From Streptomyces roseochromogenus subsp. oscitans DS 12.976 (lineage in GTDB: Bacteria; Actinomycetota; Actinomycetes; Streptomycetales; Streptomycetaceae): a DNA stretch of 64,000 nt. Where the stretch lies: positions 271,004-335,003 of the forward strand of contig NZ_CM002285.1 in the NCBI RefSeq assembly GCF_000497445.1, in the 5' to 3' direction. The notes below the pieces were generated by a model. That model did no database searches. It worked only from the letters and a program-made list of their open reading frames with translations, and had not been told where the DNA came from. The position numbers and the translations under genes were made by a program. Of the stretch, positions 56,874-64,000 are shown in pieces (the first letter of the stretch is position 1; every line of letters starts with the position of its first letter).

Positions 56874-58595
56874 CTACGCGGGCGGGAGCGGGACCCGCCA
56901 GTCCAGCACCGTGCCGCCACCCGGGGCGCTGCTCACCGCGAGCCGTCCGCCCAGCTGCTCAGCTCGCTCGGCCATGTTCCGCAGCCCGCTGCGGCGGCCG
57001 TCGCCCGGAATGCCCACCCCGTCGTCCGAGACCGTCAGGGACACCTCCCGGCCGTCTGCCACGAGGACCACCTGGGCCCGGTCCGCGTGGGCGTGCCGGG
57101 CGATGTTGGTGAGGGCCTCCGCGAGCACCGCCACGACATGATCGGCGGTCTCGGGCGGCACATCGGTGTCGACCAGACCCTCGATGCGCACGCTGGGCGT
57201 GAAGTCCAGGAGCGGGGCGGTCTCGCCGACCACGCGGACGACCCTCGCGCGCAGTCCGCTGTCGGCGGGGCCCGTGCCTGCCCGCAGCCCGAAGATCGTA
57301 GACCTGATGATCTTGATGGTCTCGTCGAGCTCGTCCACAGCCCGCAGCACCCGTTCAGCGGCTTCGGGGTGCTCGATGAAACGGCACGCGCTCTGCAAGG
57401 TCATTCCCGTGGCGAACAGCCGCTGGATGGCCAGGTCGTGCAGGTCACGGGCGATACGGTCGCGGTCCTTCAGCAGCGCGATCTGCTGGGCGTCCTGCCG
57501 GCGCTCGGCCAGTTCCATCGCGATCGCGGCCTGCGCGGCAAAACCGTTCAGCATCTCGGTCTCCGTTTCCGAGAACACCGGCCGGCCGGCCTCGCGCGCC
57601 AGCAGGACCACACCCCGTACCCCGCCCTCGCTGGTGCGGATGGGCACGGCGACGGCTGGGCCGAGTCCGGCGAAGCGCGGGGGTTCCTGGGAGATCCGGG
57701 CATCGTGGGTGACGTCGTCGCTGGTGACCGGAGCGGCGGTGGAGTACGCGAGTCCCATCAGGCTCTCGTGCAGCGACAGCACCAGCCCGCGGTGTGCCTC
57801 CGCGTCCAGTCCGACCGCGATCTCCACGGAGAGCGACTTCGTGTCGTCCATCGGCAGCGCGACCGCCGCCAGGGCCGAGCCCGCGATCTCCCGGGCCCGT
57901 TCGGCGATCAGCCGAAGGGACTCGGCACGCGCGCTGCCCGACACCAGGCTGTGGGTGATCTCCGCGTTCGCCCGCAGCCAGCGCTCACGCAGCCGGGAGT
58001 GCTCGTACAGGCGCGCGTTGTCGATGGCCACGCCGGCGGCCACGGCGAGTGTCGACAGCACCGACTCGTCGTCCTCGTCGAACTCCGCACCGCCGCGTTT
58101 CTCGGTCAGATACAGGTTGCCGAAGACCTGGTCGCGCACCCGGATCGGGACGCCGAGGAACCTGGTCATCGGCGGGTGGTGCGGCGGGAAGCCGTACGAG
58201 GCCGGGTGTTCGGAGATTTTCGCCAGCCGCAGCGGCTCCGGATGCCGGATCAGCTCGCCCAGGATGCCGTGCCCCTCCGGATAGCGGCCGACGGCGGCGA
58301 TCTGTTCCTCGGTCACGCCGACGGTGTGGAAGGCGGACAGCGTCCTGCCGTCGGGCCCGATGACGCCGAGGGCTGCGTACTCGGCCTCCACGAGCACCGC
58401 GGCCGCCTCCACGATGGAGTGCAGAGCCTGTTCCAGGTCCAGTTCCCGGCCGACGGAGAGGACCGCCCCCAGCAGGTTGCGCACGCGATCCTGGGTGCCC
58501 CGGGCCGCGTTGATCCGGGCCTGCAGCTCCTCCAGCAGCTCGTCCAGCTTCAGCTGAGGCAGTGACGCGCGGGACTCTCCGGGCTGTGCCACCAC
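56874..58595 (-). CDS. DevS/DosT-like GAF sensor histidine kinase
   Basis: 573 residues from GTG 58595 (GAGAGGAGC upstream; GTG 58592 alternative). Two GAF domains (about 55-195 and 215-360), then a HisKA_3 dimerisation helix with RIARDLHDLAIQRLF (phospho-His) and a HATPase domain (EALTNIARHAH; SDDGVGIPGDG). The first GAF holds GFPPHHPPMTRFLGVP, the segment of DevS/DosT in which the heme-binding His lies, so O2 or redox sensing is likely. The partner response regulator (DevR/OsdR, LuxR-type) is not in the window. Such pairs control hypoxia and dormancy genes. Confidence 0.92.
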   Translation of the reverse strand: MVAQPGESRASLPQLKLDELLEELQARINAARGTQDRVRNLLGAVLSVGRELDLEQALHSIVEAAAVLVEAEYAALGVIGPDGRTLSAFHTVGVTEEQIAAVGRYPEGHGILGELIRHPEPLRLAKISEHPASYGFPPHHPPMTRFLGVPIRVRDQVFGNLYLTEKRGGAEFDEDDESVLSTLAVAAGVAIDNARLYEHSRLRERWLRANAEITHSLVSGSARAESLRLIAERAREIAGSALAAVALPMDDTKSLSVEIAVGLDAEAHRGLVLSLHESLMGLAYSTAAPVTSDDVTHDARISQEPPRFAGLGPAVAVPIRTSEGGVRGVVLLAREAGRPVFSETETEMLNGFAAQAAIAMELAERRQDAQQIALLKDRDRIARDLHDLAIQRLFATGMTLQSACRFIEHPEAAERVLRAVDELDETIKIIRSTIFGLRAGTGPADSGLRARVVRVVGETAPLLDFTPSVRIEGLVDTDVPPETADHVVAVLAEALTNIARHAHADRAQVVLVADGREVSLTVSDDGVGIPGDGRRSGLRNMAERAEQLGGRLAVSSAPGGGTVLDWRVPLPPA

Positions 58596-58751
58596 GCTCC
58601 TCTCGGCCCTCTGGCGCGGGGCGGGAAGCTTCGGCTTGGTGCGCTATCACCCTATCGGTCCCCAGCTGGGGGGCGGTATCCGGGCCCGTGAGCCGCTCCT
58701 CAGATCAAGGCCCAGCCCGCCGCGGCGGTCACCGGCCGACGGCCGGGTCTT

Positions 58752-58765
58752 GGGCCGATCGGCCC
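58752..58765. promoter_or_regulatory. GGGCC-N4-GGCCC box upstream of ppdK
   Basis: Exact GGGCC-GATC-GGCCC, 91 nt upstream of the ppdK start, between the divergent sensor kinase and ppdK genes. Confidence 0.6.
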
Positions 58766-58856
58766 ACCCCTGGGGACCGAGAGCACCTCCCCTGCGATCC
58801 CGCCCGCGTCGGAGGCTGAAGCCGTGCGCGACGGAGCCGAGCCGAGGAGAGGCGTC

Positions 58857-61544
58857 ATGGTCCGCTACGTCTACGACTTCCGGGACGGCAGCCGCGACCT
58901 GGCCGGCCTGCTCGGCGGCAAGGGCGCCAACCTGGCCGAGATGACCCGGCTGGGCCTGCCGGTACCACCCGGGTTCATCGTCACCACCCAGGCCTGTCGG
59001 GCCTTCCTCGCCAGTGGCGAGGAACCGGAGGGCATGTCGGCGGAGGTCTCGCGGCACCTGTCGGTGCTGGAGACGGCCACCGGGCGGCGGCTGGGCCAGG
59101 CGGACGCCCCGTTGCTGGTGTCCGTCCGCTCCGGGGCCCGTTTCTCCATGCCCGGCATGATGGAAACGGTCCTCGACATCGGCCTGAACGACGCCTCCGT
59201 GCTCGGCCTGGCCAAGGTGTCCGGGAACGAACGCTTCGCCTGGGACTCCTATCGCCGGCTCGTCCAGATGTACGGCAGCACGGTGATGGGCGTCGATCCG
59301 GCGCTGTTCGACGAGGCGATGGCCCTGCTGAAGGAGGCCCGCGAGGCCCCCGACGACGTCCACCTGAACGCGGGCGACCTCGCCTGGCTGGCGGAGATGT
59401 ACAAGGGCGTGATCCGCGACGAGACGGGCCACGACTTCCCGCAGTCCCCCGCCGGGCAACTCCAGCAGGCGATCCTCGCCGTGTTCCGCTCCTGGAACGC
59501 CGAGCGCGCCCGGCTGTACCGGCGGCGCGAGCACATCCCGGACGACCTCGGTACCGCCGTCACCGTGCAGCGCATGGTGTTCGGCAACCTCGGCCCCGAC
59601 TCCGGCAGCGGCGTCGCCTTCACCCGCGACCCGGCGACCGGGCGTCCCGGCCTCTACGGCGACTACCTGCCGAACGCACAGGGCGAGGACGTCGTCTCGG
59701 GCGTGCGGGACGCCGTGCCGCTCGCCGAACTGGAACGGCTTGACCCGCGCGCGTACCGGCAACTGCGCGATCACGCACAGGCGTTGGAGCGCCACTACCG
59801 GGATCTGTGCGACATCGAGTTCACCATCGAGCGGGGCACCCTGTGGATGCTGCAGACCCGGGTGGGAAAGCGCACCGCGGAGGCCGCGTTCGCCATCGCC
59901 GCCGAGTTGGTCGAGGAAGGGCTGATCACCGCCGACGAGGCTCTGGCACGGGTGAGCGGCGAGGGGCTGGCGCGGCTGATGTTCCCGCGCTTCGACACGG
60001 ACGGCACCGGCGATGCGCTGGCCCACGGGGTACCGGCCTCCCCGGGTGCGGCGGTGGGCGCGGCCGTCTTCGACTCGGCGGAGGCCGTACGGCGGTCCGC
60101 GGCGGGCGAGCAGGTCGTGCTCGTACGGGAGGAGACGACCCCCGACGACCTGCCCGGCATGGTCGCCGCGCAGGCGGTGCTGACCGGCCGGGGCGGCAAG
60201 ACCAGCCACGCGGCGGTGGTCGCGCGTGGCATGGGCAAGGTCTGCGTGTGCGGCGCGCAGGACATCACCGTAAACGGCGCAGCACGCCACTTCACCGCCC
60301 GCAACGGCACCGTCGTCGAAGAGGGCACGGTCATCTCGGTGGACGGCTCCACCGGCGCCGTGTACGCGGGCGCGGTTCCGCTGATCGCCTCCGCGACCAT
60401 GCGCTATCTGGAGACCGGCGAGCACAGGGACAGCGCGGTCGCCGCCGTCGCCCGCGCTCTGGACCACGCGGACTCGGTACGGCGGCTGGAGGTGCGGGCC
60501 AACGCGGACACCCCCGAGGACGCGGCACGCGCCCGGCGGTTCGGCGCGCAGGGCATCGGGCTGTGCCGCACCGAGCACATGTTCCTCGGCGAGCGGCGCA
60601 AGCTGGTGGAGGAGATGATCCTGGCCCGCACCGCTGCCGGACGCGAGCGGGCACTGGCGGCTCTCCTGCCGCTCCAGCGGCGGGACTTCGCGGCCATTCT
60701 GGAGGCGATGGACGGCCTGCCGGTCACCATCCGGCTCCTCGACCCACCGCTGCACGAGTTCCTGCCCGACCGCACCGCCCTGGCCGTGCGCATAGCCGCC
60801 GCCGAGGCGGCGGGCGGGCAACCGGACGTCCACGACGTGGAGTTGCTCGACGCCGTGAACCGGATGCACGAGGACAACCCGATGCTCGGCCTGCGCGGCG
60901 TACGGCTGGGGCTTGTGGTTCCGGGCCTGGTCGCGATGCAGGTCAGGGCCGTCGCCGAAGCGGTGGTCGAGCGGACGCGGGCCGGGGGCTCCCCGCGGGC
61001 GGAGATCATGGTGCCGCTCGTCGGAGCCGTCGAGGAACTCCGGCTGACCCGCGAGCAGGTGGCGCGCGTGCTGGCCGAGGTCGGCGAGGAGACCGGCGTG
61101 CCCGTCCAGTGCCCGGTCGGCACCATGATCGAACTCCCCCGGGCCGCGCTCACGGCGGGCCGGATCGCCGAGGAGGCGGAGTTCTTCTCCTTCGGCACCA
61201 ACGACCTCACCCAGACCACCTGGGGCTTCTCCCGCGACGACGTGGAGGCCGCCTTCTTCTCGGCGTACCTCGACAAGGGCGTCTTCGCCGCCTCGCCGTT
61301 CGAGACGCTCGACCGGGAAGGAGTGGGCCGGCTCGTCCGGATCGCCGTCGAGGAGGGCCGCGCCGTCCGGCCCGACCTGCAGACCGGAGTCTGCGGCGAG
61401 CACGGCGGCGACCCGGAGTCGATCCGCTTCTTCCACAGCGCCGGCCTGGACTACGTCTCCTGCTCTCCGTTCCGGGTCCCGGTGGCCCGTCTGGAGGCGG
61501 GCCGGGCCGCGCTGGGCGGCATGGACACCGATGACAGCAAGTGA
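58857..61544 (+). CDS. ppdK: Pyruvate, phosphate dikinase
   Basis: 895 residues from ATG 58857 (GAGGAG upstream). Interconverts pyruvate, ATP and phosphate with phosphoenolpyruvate, AMP and pyrophosphate. ATP-grasp N-terminus (GGKGANLAEMTRLGLPVPPG), swivelling domain with the phospho-His in GGKTSHAAVVARGMGK, and a PEP-binding barrel with LCRTEHMFLGERR and the terminal Cys motif QTGVCGEHGGDP. Full family length. In dormant or oxygen-limited actinobacteria it links glycolysis, gluconeogenesis and PPi energy metabolism. A GGGCC box upstream suggests control by the adjacent sensor system. Confidence 0.96.
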   Translation: MVRYVYDFRDGSRDLAGLLGGKGANLAEMTRLGLPVPPGFIVTTQACRAFLASGEEPEGMSAEVSRHLSVLETATGRRLGQADAPLLVSVRSGARFSMPGMMETVLDIGLNDASVLGLAKVSGNERFAWDSYRRLVQMYGSTVMGVDPALFDEAMALLKEAREAPDDVHLNAGDLAWLAEMYKGVIRDETGHDFPQSPAGQLQQAILAVFRSWNAERARLYRRREHIPDDLGTAVTVQRMVFGNLGPDSGSGVAFTRDPATGRPGLYGDYLPNAQGEDVVSGVRDAVPLAELERLDPRAYRQLRDHAQALERHYRDLCDIEFTIERGTLWMLQTRVGKRTAEAAFAIAAELVEEGLITADEALARVSGEGLARLMFPRFDTDGTGDALAHGVPASPGAAVGAAVFDSAEAVRRSAAGEQVVLVREETTPDDLPGMVAAQAVLTGRGGKTSHAAVVARGMGKVCVCGAQDITVNGAARHFTARNGTVVEEGTVISVDGSTGAVYAGAVPLIASATMRYLETGEHRDSAVAAVARALDHADSVRRLEVRANADTPEDAARARRFGAQGIGLCRTEHMFLGERRKLVEEMILARTAAGRERALAALLPLQRRDFAAILEAMDGLPVTIRLLDPPLHEFLPDRTALAVRIAAAEAAGGQPDVHDVELLDAVNRMHEDNPMLGLRGVRLGLVVPGLVAMQVRAVAEAVVERTRAGGSPRAEIMVPLVGAVEELRLTREQVARVLAEVGEETGVPVQCPVGTMIELPRAALTAGRIAEEAEFFSFGTNDLTQTTWGFSRDDVEAAFFSAYLDKGVFAASPFETLDREGVGRLVRIAVEEGRAVRPDLQTGVCGEHGGDPESIRFFHSAGLDYVSCSPFRVPVARLEAGRAALGGMDTDDSK

Positions 61545-61735
61545 GCGAACCGGTGCTGACCGGCCCCGTGGTCGTGGACGCGCCCGGGCACCGCATCCGG
61601 CCCGCCGTCCACCCGGTCAACTGCGCCCTGGACGGCGGTGACATCGTGATCCGTACATACGAGGGCTCGGCTCTGACCTCGCAGGCCCATGAAGCCGACA
61701 GCGTCGGCGTGGTCGTCGCCCACGAGGCACCACAG
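61541..61735 (+). pseudogene. Truncated PPOX-fold protein (N-terminal part)
   Basis: GTG 61541 overlaps the ppdK stop (GTGA). The first 65 residues read RPAVHPVNCALDGGDIVIRT and YEGSALTSQAHEADSVGVVVAH, typical of the first half of pyridoxamine-phosphate-oxidase-like flavoproteins. It then enters sequence antisense to the SRPBCC gene, so the C-terminal half is gone. The ORF to 61972 is thus a chimera. Confidence 0.7.
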
Positions 61736-61737
61736 AG

Positions 61738-62247
61738 TCACCTGCCTCGCCCGCCGACACTGGCGGAACACAGGTTTTCGAGGCGGTGGGTCGCGTCTTG
61801 GAACAGCCTGTCGATGTGGCGGCGGCTCGCCCGGAGAAGCAGGTGGACGAACGGTCCGGCGTCGACGGCGAGTGTCCAGCGGACGCCGGTTCTCGTGCCG
61901 GTCAGAGGCGTCAGCGTCCACTGCTCCATGAGCGCGCGGACGCCTGGCATGTTGACCTCGTGGACCTGGTAGGCGAAGCGCTCGTCCGGATCCCAGGCGG
62001 TGACCTGCTCGCGGGCCCGGATGAGGCGGTACAGGCGGAAGAAGCGCATGGTGCCGACGCCGTGGGGCGGCGGTCCCTCGTAGCGGACGTCGTTGGCCGG
62101 CCTGAACCAGTGGGGCCAGTTCTCGGGCTGGGCGGCGATCTGGTCGAAGACCGGGCCGGCCGGTGCGTGCAGTTCGGCGGTGCAGGTCTGCCGGAACGGG
62201 GCGCTTGCCAGGAAGCCCGGATCCTCGGAGCGTAGCCGGTAGGTCAT
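61738..62247 (-). CDS. SRPBCC family protein
   Basis: 169 residues. START-like helix-grip: AELHAPAGPVFDQIAAQPENW near the start, WFRPANDVRYEGPPPHGVGT, and a C-terminal helix. Similar proteins bind or transport hydrophobic ligands or act as cyclases. Start ATG 62247. Replaces the end of the PPOX relic at a junction only 3 nt wide, a sign of recent rearrangement. Confidence 0.85.
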   Translation of the reverse strand: MTYRLRSEDPGFLASAPFRQTCTAELHAPAGPVFDQIAAQPENWPHWFRPANDVRYEGPPPHGVGTMRFFRLYRLIRAREQVTAWDPDERFAYQVHEVNMPGVRALMEQWTLTPLTGTRTGVRWTLAVDAGPFVHLLLRASRRHIDRLFQDATHRLENLCSASVGGRGR

Positions 62248-62317
62248 GGTGTTCGAAATCCCGGTGTCGGTAGGGCTGTTGGGAGTTCCTGGCCTCCTGG
62301 TCCTGGTGCCCCGGGTG

Positions 62318-62659
62318 TCAGACCAGGACCAGCAGGGCGATCAGGGCGAGGAAGGTGACGACGCCGGCGGCGACGGTGGCGGTGAAGCCCGCGGGGGTGA
62401 AGAGCCCGGCGTCGAGTTGGCGGCCGACGTCCCGGTAGCGCCAGGTGCCGTAGGCGGCCACCAGCAGGCCGGCGAAGAGAAGGATCAGTCCGGCGGCCAC
62501 GGCCCGCTCGCCGCGGTGCGGGGCGAACTTGGCGATCGCTATGCCGAGCGAGGAGACGCTGATGCCGGTGCGCAGCCAGGCCAGGTAGGTGCGTTCGTTG
62601 GCCAGGTGGTCGCGGGCGGTGCTGCCGGTGTTGGGCCGAGGCGTTCCGGTGCCTTTCAT
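62318..62659 (-). CDS. DUF202 (YidH-like) membrane protein
   Basis: 113 residues, three transmembrane helices. The DUF202 signature DHLANERTYLAWLRTGISV is near residue 20. Function unknown; common in actinobacteria. Start ATG 62659 with GGAGG about 4-6 nt upstream. It precedes the SRPBCC gene on the same strand (70-nt gap). Confidence 0.88.
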   Translation of the reverse strand: MKGTGTPRPNTGSTARDHLANERTYLAWLRTGISVSSLGIAIAKFAPHRGERAVAAGLILLFAGLLVAAYGTWRYRDVGRQLDAGLFTPAGFTATVAAGVVTFLALIALLVLV

Positions 62660-62863
62660 GCCTCCTCCCGCAGTGGCAGAGGTGGCTCTCTGTTTCTAGT
62701 GTGGGTGGTGTGCCGTCGTACCGCTGCCCGGACGCGGAGGATGCACCGGGCCGGCCGGCAGACCCGCCGTATGCGGCGGCGCGATTCATCCATGCACCCG
62801 AGAACCCGGGGAACGAGTGCCGGCCGGTGGTGCCGGGCGCAGGCCGGCGGGACGGAGAGCCTC

Positions 62864-64000
62864 ATGTCGCAGCCGTCATGGAAGGAGTACCGGCCGGGGG
62901 CGGCGTTCCCGGGGGTGATCGGACGAACCACGGAGGAGTCGCAGCCCGCGTGGCCGCAGCCGCTGCGGGCGGCGCCGGGCGTGCCGAACGTGCTGTTCAT
63001 CGTGCTGGACGACACCGGGTACGGGCAGTTGGGGTGCTACGGCAGTCCGATCGCCACCCCGAACCTGGACTCGCTGGCCGAGGGCGGGCTGCTGTACAAC
63101 AACATGCACACCACCGCCCTGTGCTCACCGTCGCGGTCCTGCATCATCACGGGCCGTAATCACCATGCCAACGGGATGGCCGGCGTGACCGAGATGGCCA
63201 CCGGTTTCCCGGGCTACAACGGGCAGATCCCGTTCGAGAACGGGTTCGTCTCCGAGATGCTGCTCCAGCACGGCTACAACACCTACATGGTCGGCAAGTG
63301 GCATCTGATGCCTTCCGAGCAGGAGTCGGCAGCGGGCCCGTACGAGCGCTGGCCGCTGGGGCGCGGTTTCGAGCGGTTCTACGGCTTCCTGGGCGGGGAC
63401 ACCAGCCAGTGGTATCCGGAACTGGTCTATGACAACCACCAGGTCGAGCCGCCGGCCACACCCGAGCAGGGCTACCACCTGACCCCGGACCTGGTGGACA
63501 AGGCGATGGCGTTCATCGCCGACGCCAAGCAGGTCGCCCCGGACAAGCCGTTCTTCCTGGACTTCTGCACCGGCGCGACGCACGCCCCGCACCACGTGCC
63601 CAAGGAGTGGGCGGACCGGTACCGGGGACGGTTCGACGCGGGCTGGGACGCCTACCGCGAGGAAACCTTCGCCCGGCAGAAGGCGCGCGGCGTGGCACCG
63701 GCGGATGCCCAGCTGTCCCGCCATGACCCGGACGTACCCGAGTGGGACTCTCTGAGCCCGGACGCGCGGCGCCTGGCGGCGCGGATGATGGAGGTCTACG
63801 CGGGGTTCCTCACGCACACGGACCATCACATCGGGCGGCTGCTGGCCTTCCTGAAGGAGATCGGCCAGTTCGACAACACCCTGATCATGGTGGTCTCCGA
63901 CAACGGCGCGAGCCCCGAGGGCGGCGTCACCGGCACCGCCAACGAAGCGCAGTTCTTCAACAACGCCCCCGAGTCGCTGGAGGACAGCCTGCGCTCCATC
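62864..64000 (+). CDS. Arylsulfatase (partial, 3' end outside window)
   Basis: 379 codons visible from ATG 62864 (GGAGAG upstream). Type I sulfatase: metal-site FIVLDDTGYGQLGCYG near residue 45, and the formylglycine motif C87-S-P-S-R followed by ITGRNHHANG. Later VGKWHLMP and a metal-site VVSDNGASPEGG fit large arylsulfatases. Hydrolyses sulfate esters; C87 must be converted to formylglycine by a separate enzyme. No signal peptide is seen, so likely cytoplasmic. Confidence 0.94.
   Translation, partial: MSQPSWKEYRPGAAFPGVIGRTTEESQPAWPQPLRAAPGVPNVLFIVLDDTGYGQLGCYGSPIATPNLDSLAEGGLLYNNMHTTALCSPSRSCIITGRNHHANGMAGVTEMATGFPGYNGQIPFENGFVSEMLLQHGYNTYMVGKWHLMPSEQESAAGPYERWPLGRGFERFYGFLGGDTSQWYPELVYDNHQVEPPATPEQGYHLTPDLVDKAMAFIADAKQVAPDKPFFLDFCTGATHAPHHVPKEWADRYRGRFDAGWDAYREETFARQKARGVAPADAQLSRHDPDVPEWDSLSPDARRLAARMMEVYAGFLTHTDHHIGRLLAFLKEIGQFDNTLIMVVSDNGASPEGGVTGTANEAQFFNNAPESLEDSLRSI

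Noticed and set aside
58655..58672. CCCCAGCTGGGG palindrome near the sensor kinase start as another island box
   Set aside because: It lacks the GGGCC half-sites and 4-nt spacer; it may be a separate site or chance.
1..64000. CRISPR arrays, rRNA and tRNA genes
   Set aside because: No regularly spaced repeats or tRNA/rRNA-like structures were found on reading through the window.

Overview
The window is very GC-rich DNA with GTG/TTG starts, AGGAGG-type ribosome sites and 1-4 nt overlaps between genes. MbtH, NRPS, M-box, OsdR/DevS-like and Ehr-type genes all point to an actinomycete, most likely Streptomyces. One TTA codon sits at the start of the first biosynthetic gene.

Positions 1-18813 (all minus strand) hold a compact NRPS operon that runs off the left edge. 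In transcription order it encodes a cobalamin-type radical SAM enzyme, a TauD/SyrP-like hydroxylase, an MFS exporter, an MbtH-like protein and three NRPS proteins: C*-A-T, then C-A(methyltransferase)-T-C-TauD, then C*-A-T-TE (C* = condensation domain with a broken HHxxxDG motif). Two of the three adenylation domains read as asparagine-type. The product is therefore probably a short peptide with N-methylated and beta-hydroxylated Asn-derived residues, further changed by radical chemistry.

Positions 18841-27948 are a mixed zone. They contain decayed genes (isoaspartyl methyltransferase, NRAMP tail, IS5-type transposase, amidohydrolase), a Mg2+ module (M-box riboswitch, leader ORF, SD-masking hairpin, NRAMP-related transporter, VOC protein, MgtC), a VOC protein and a secreted phosphoesterase.

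Positions 27949-32505 carry a small biosynthesis-like operon: GlxA-type regulator, ThDP enzyme, SRPBCC protein and a KASIII-like protein lacking the usual His. It ends in a truncated aminotransferase. A DEAD-box helicase, cold-shock protein, hypothetical protein and GNAT enzyme follow.

Positions 36374-43615 (minus) encode a six-subunit complex related to Hyf/Ech hydrogenases whose large subunit has lost the NiFe-binding cysteines (Ehr-like). Remnants of ArsR, PPOX and SulP genes follow.

Positions 44992-62659 resemble a low-oxygen/dormancy island: four CBS proteins (three with BON), a P-type ATPase fused to hemerythrin, a GNAT/acyl-CoA synthetase, a cupredoxin, a SHOCT protein, a degenerate hydrogenase-maturation protease, a cNMP-binding protein, an Rv1733c-like protein, a DevS-like GAF kinase and pyruvate phosphate dikinase. 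A repeated inverted motif, GGGCC-N4-GGCCC, lies in several of the promoter regions and suggests one shared regulator. An arylsulfatase gene runs off the right edge.
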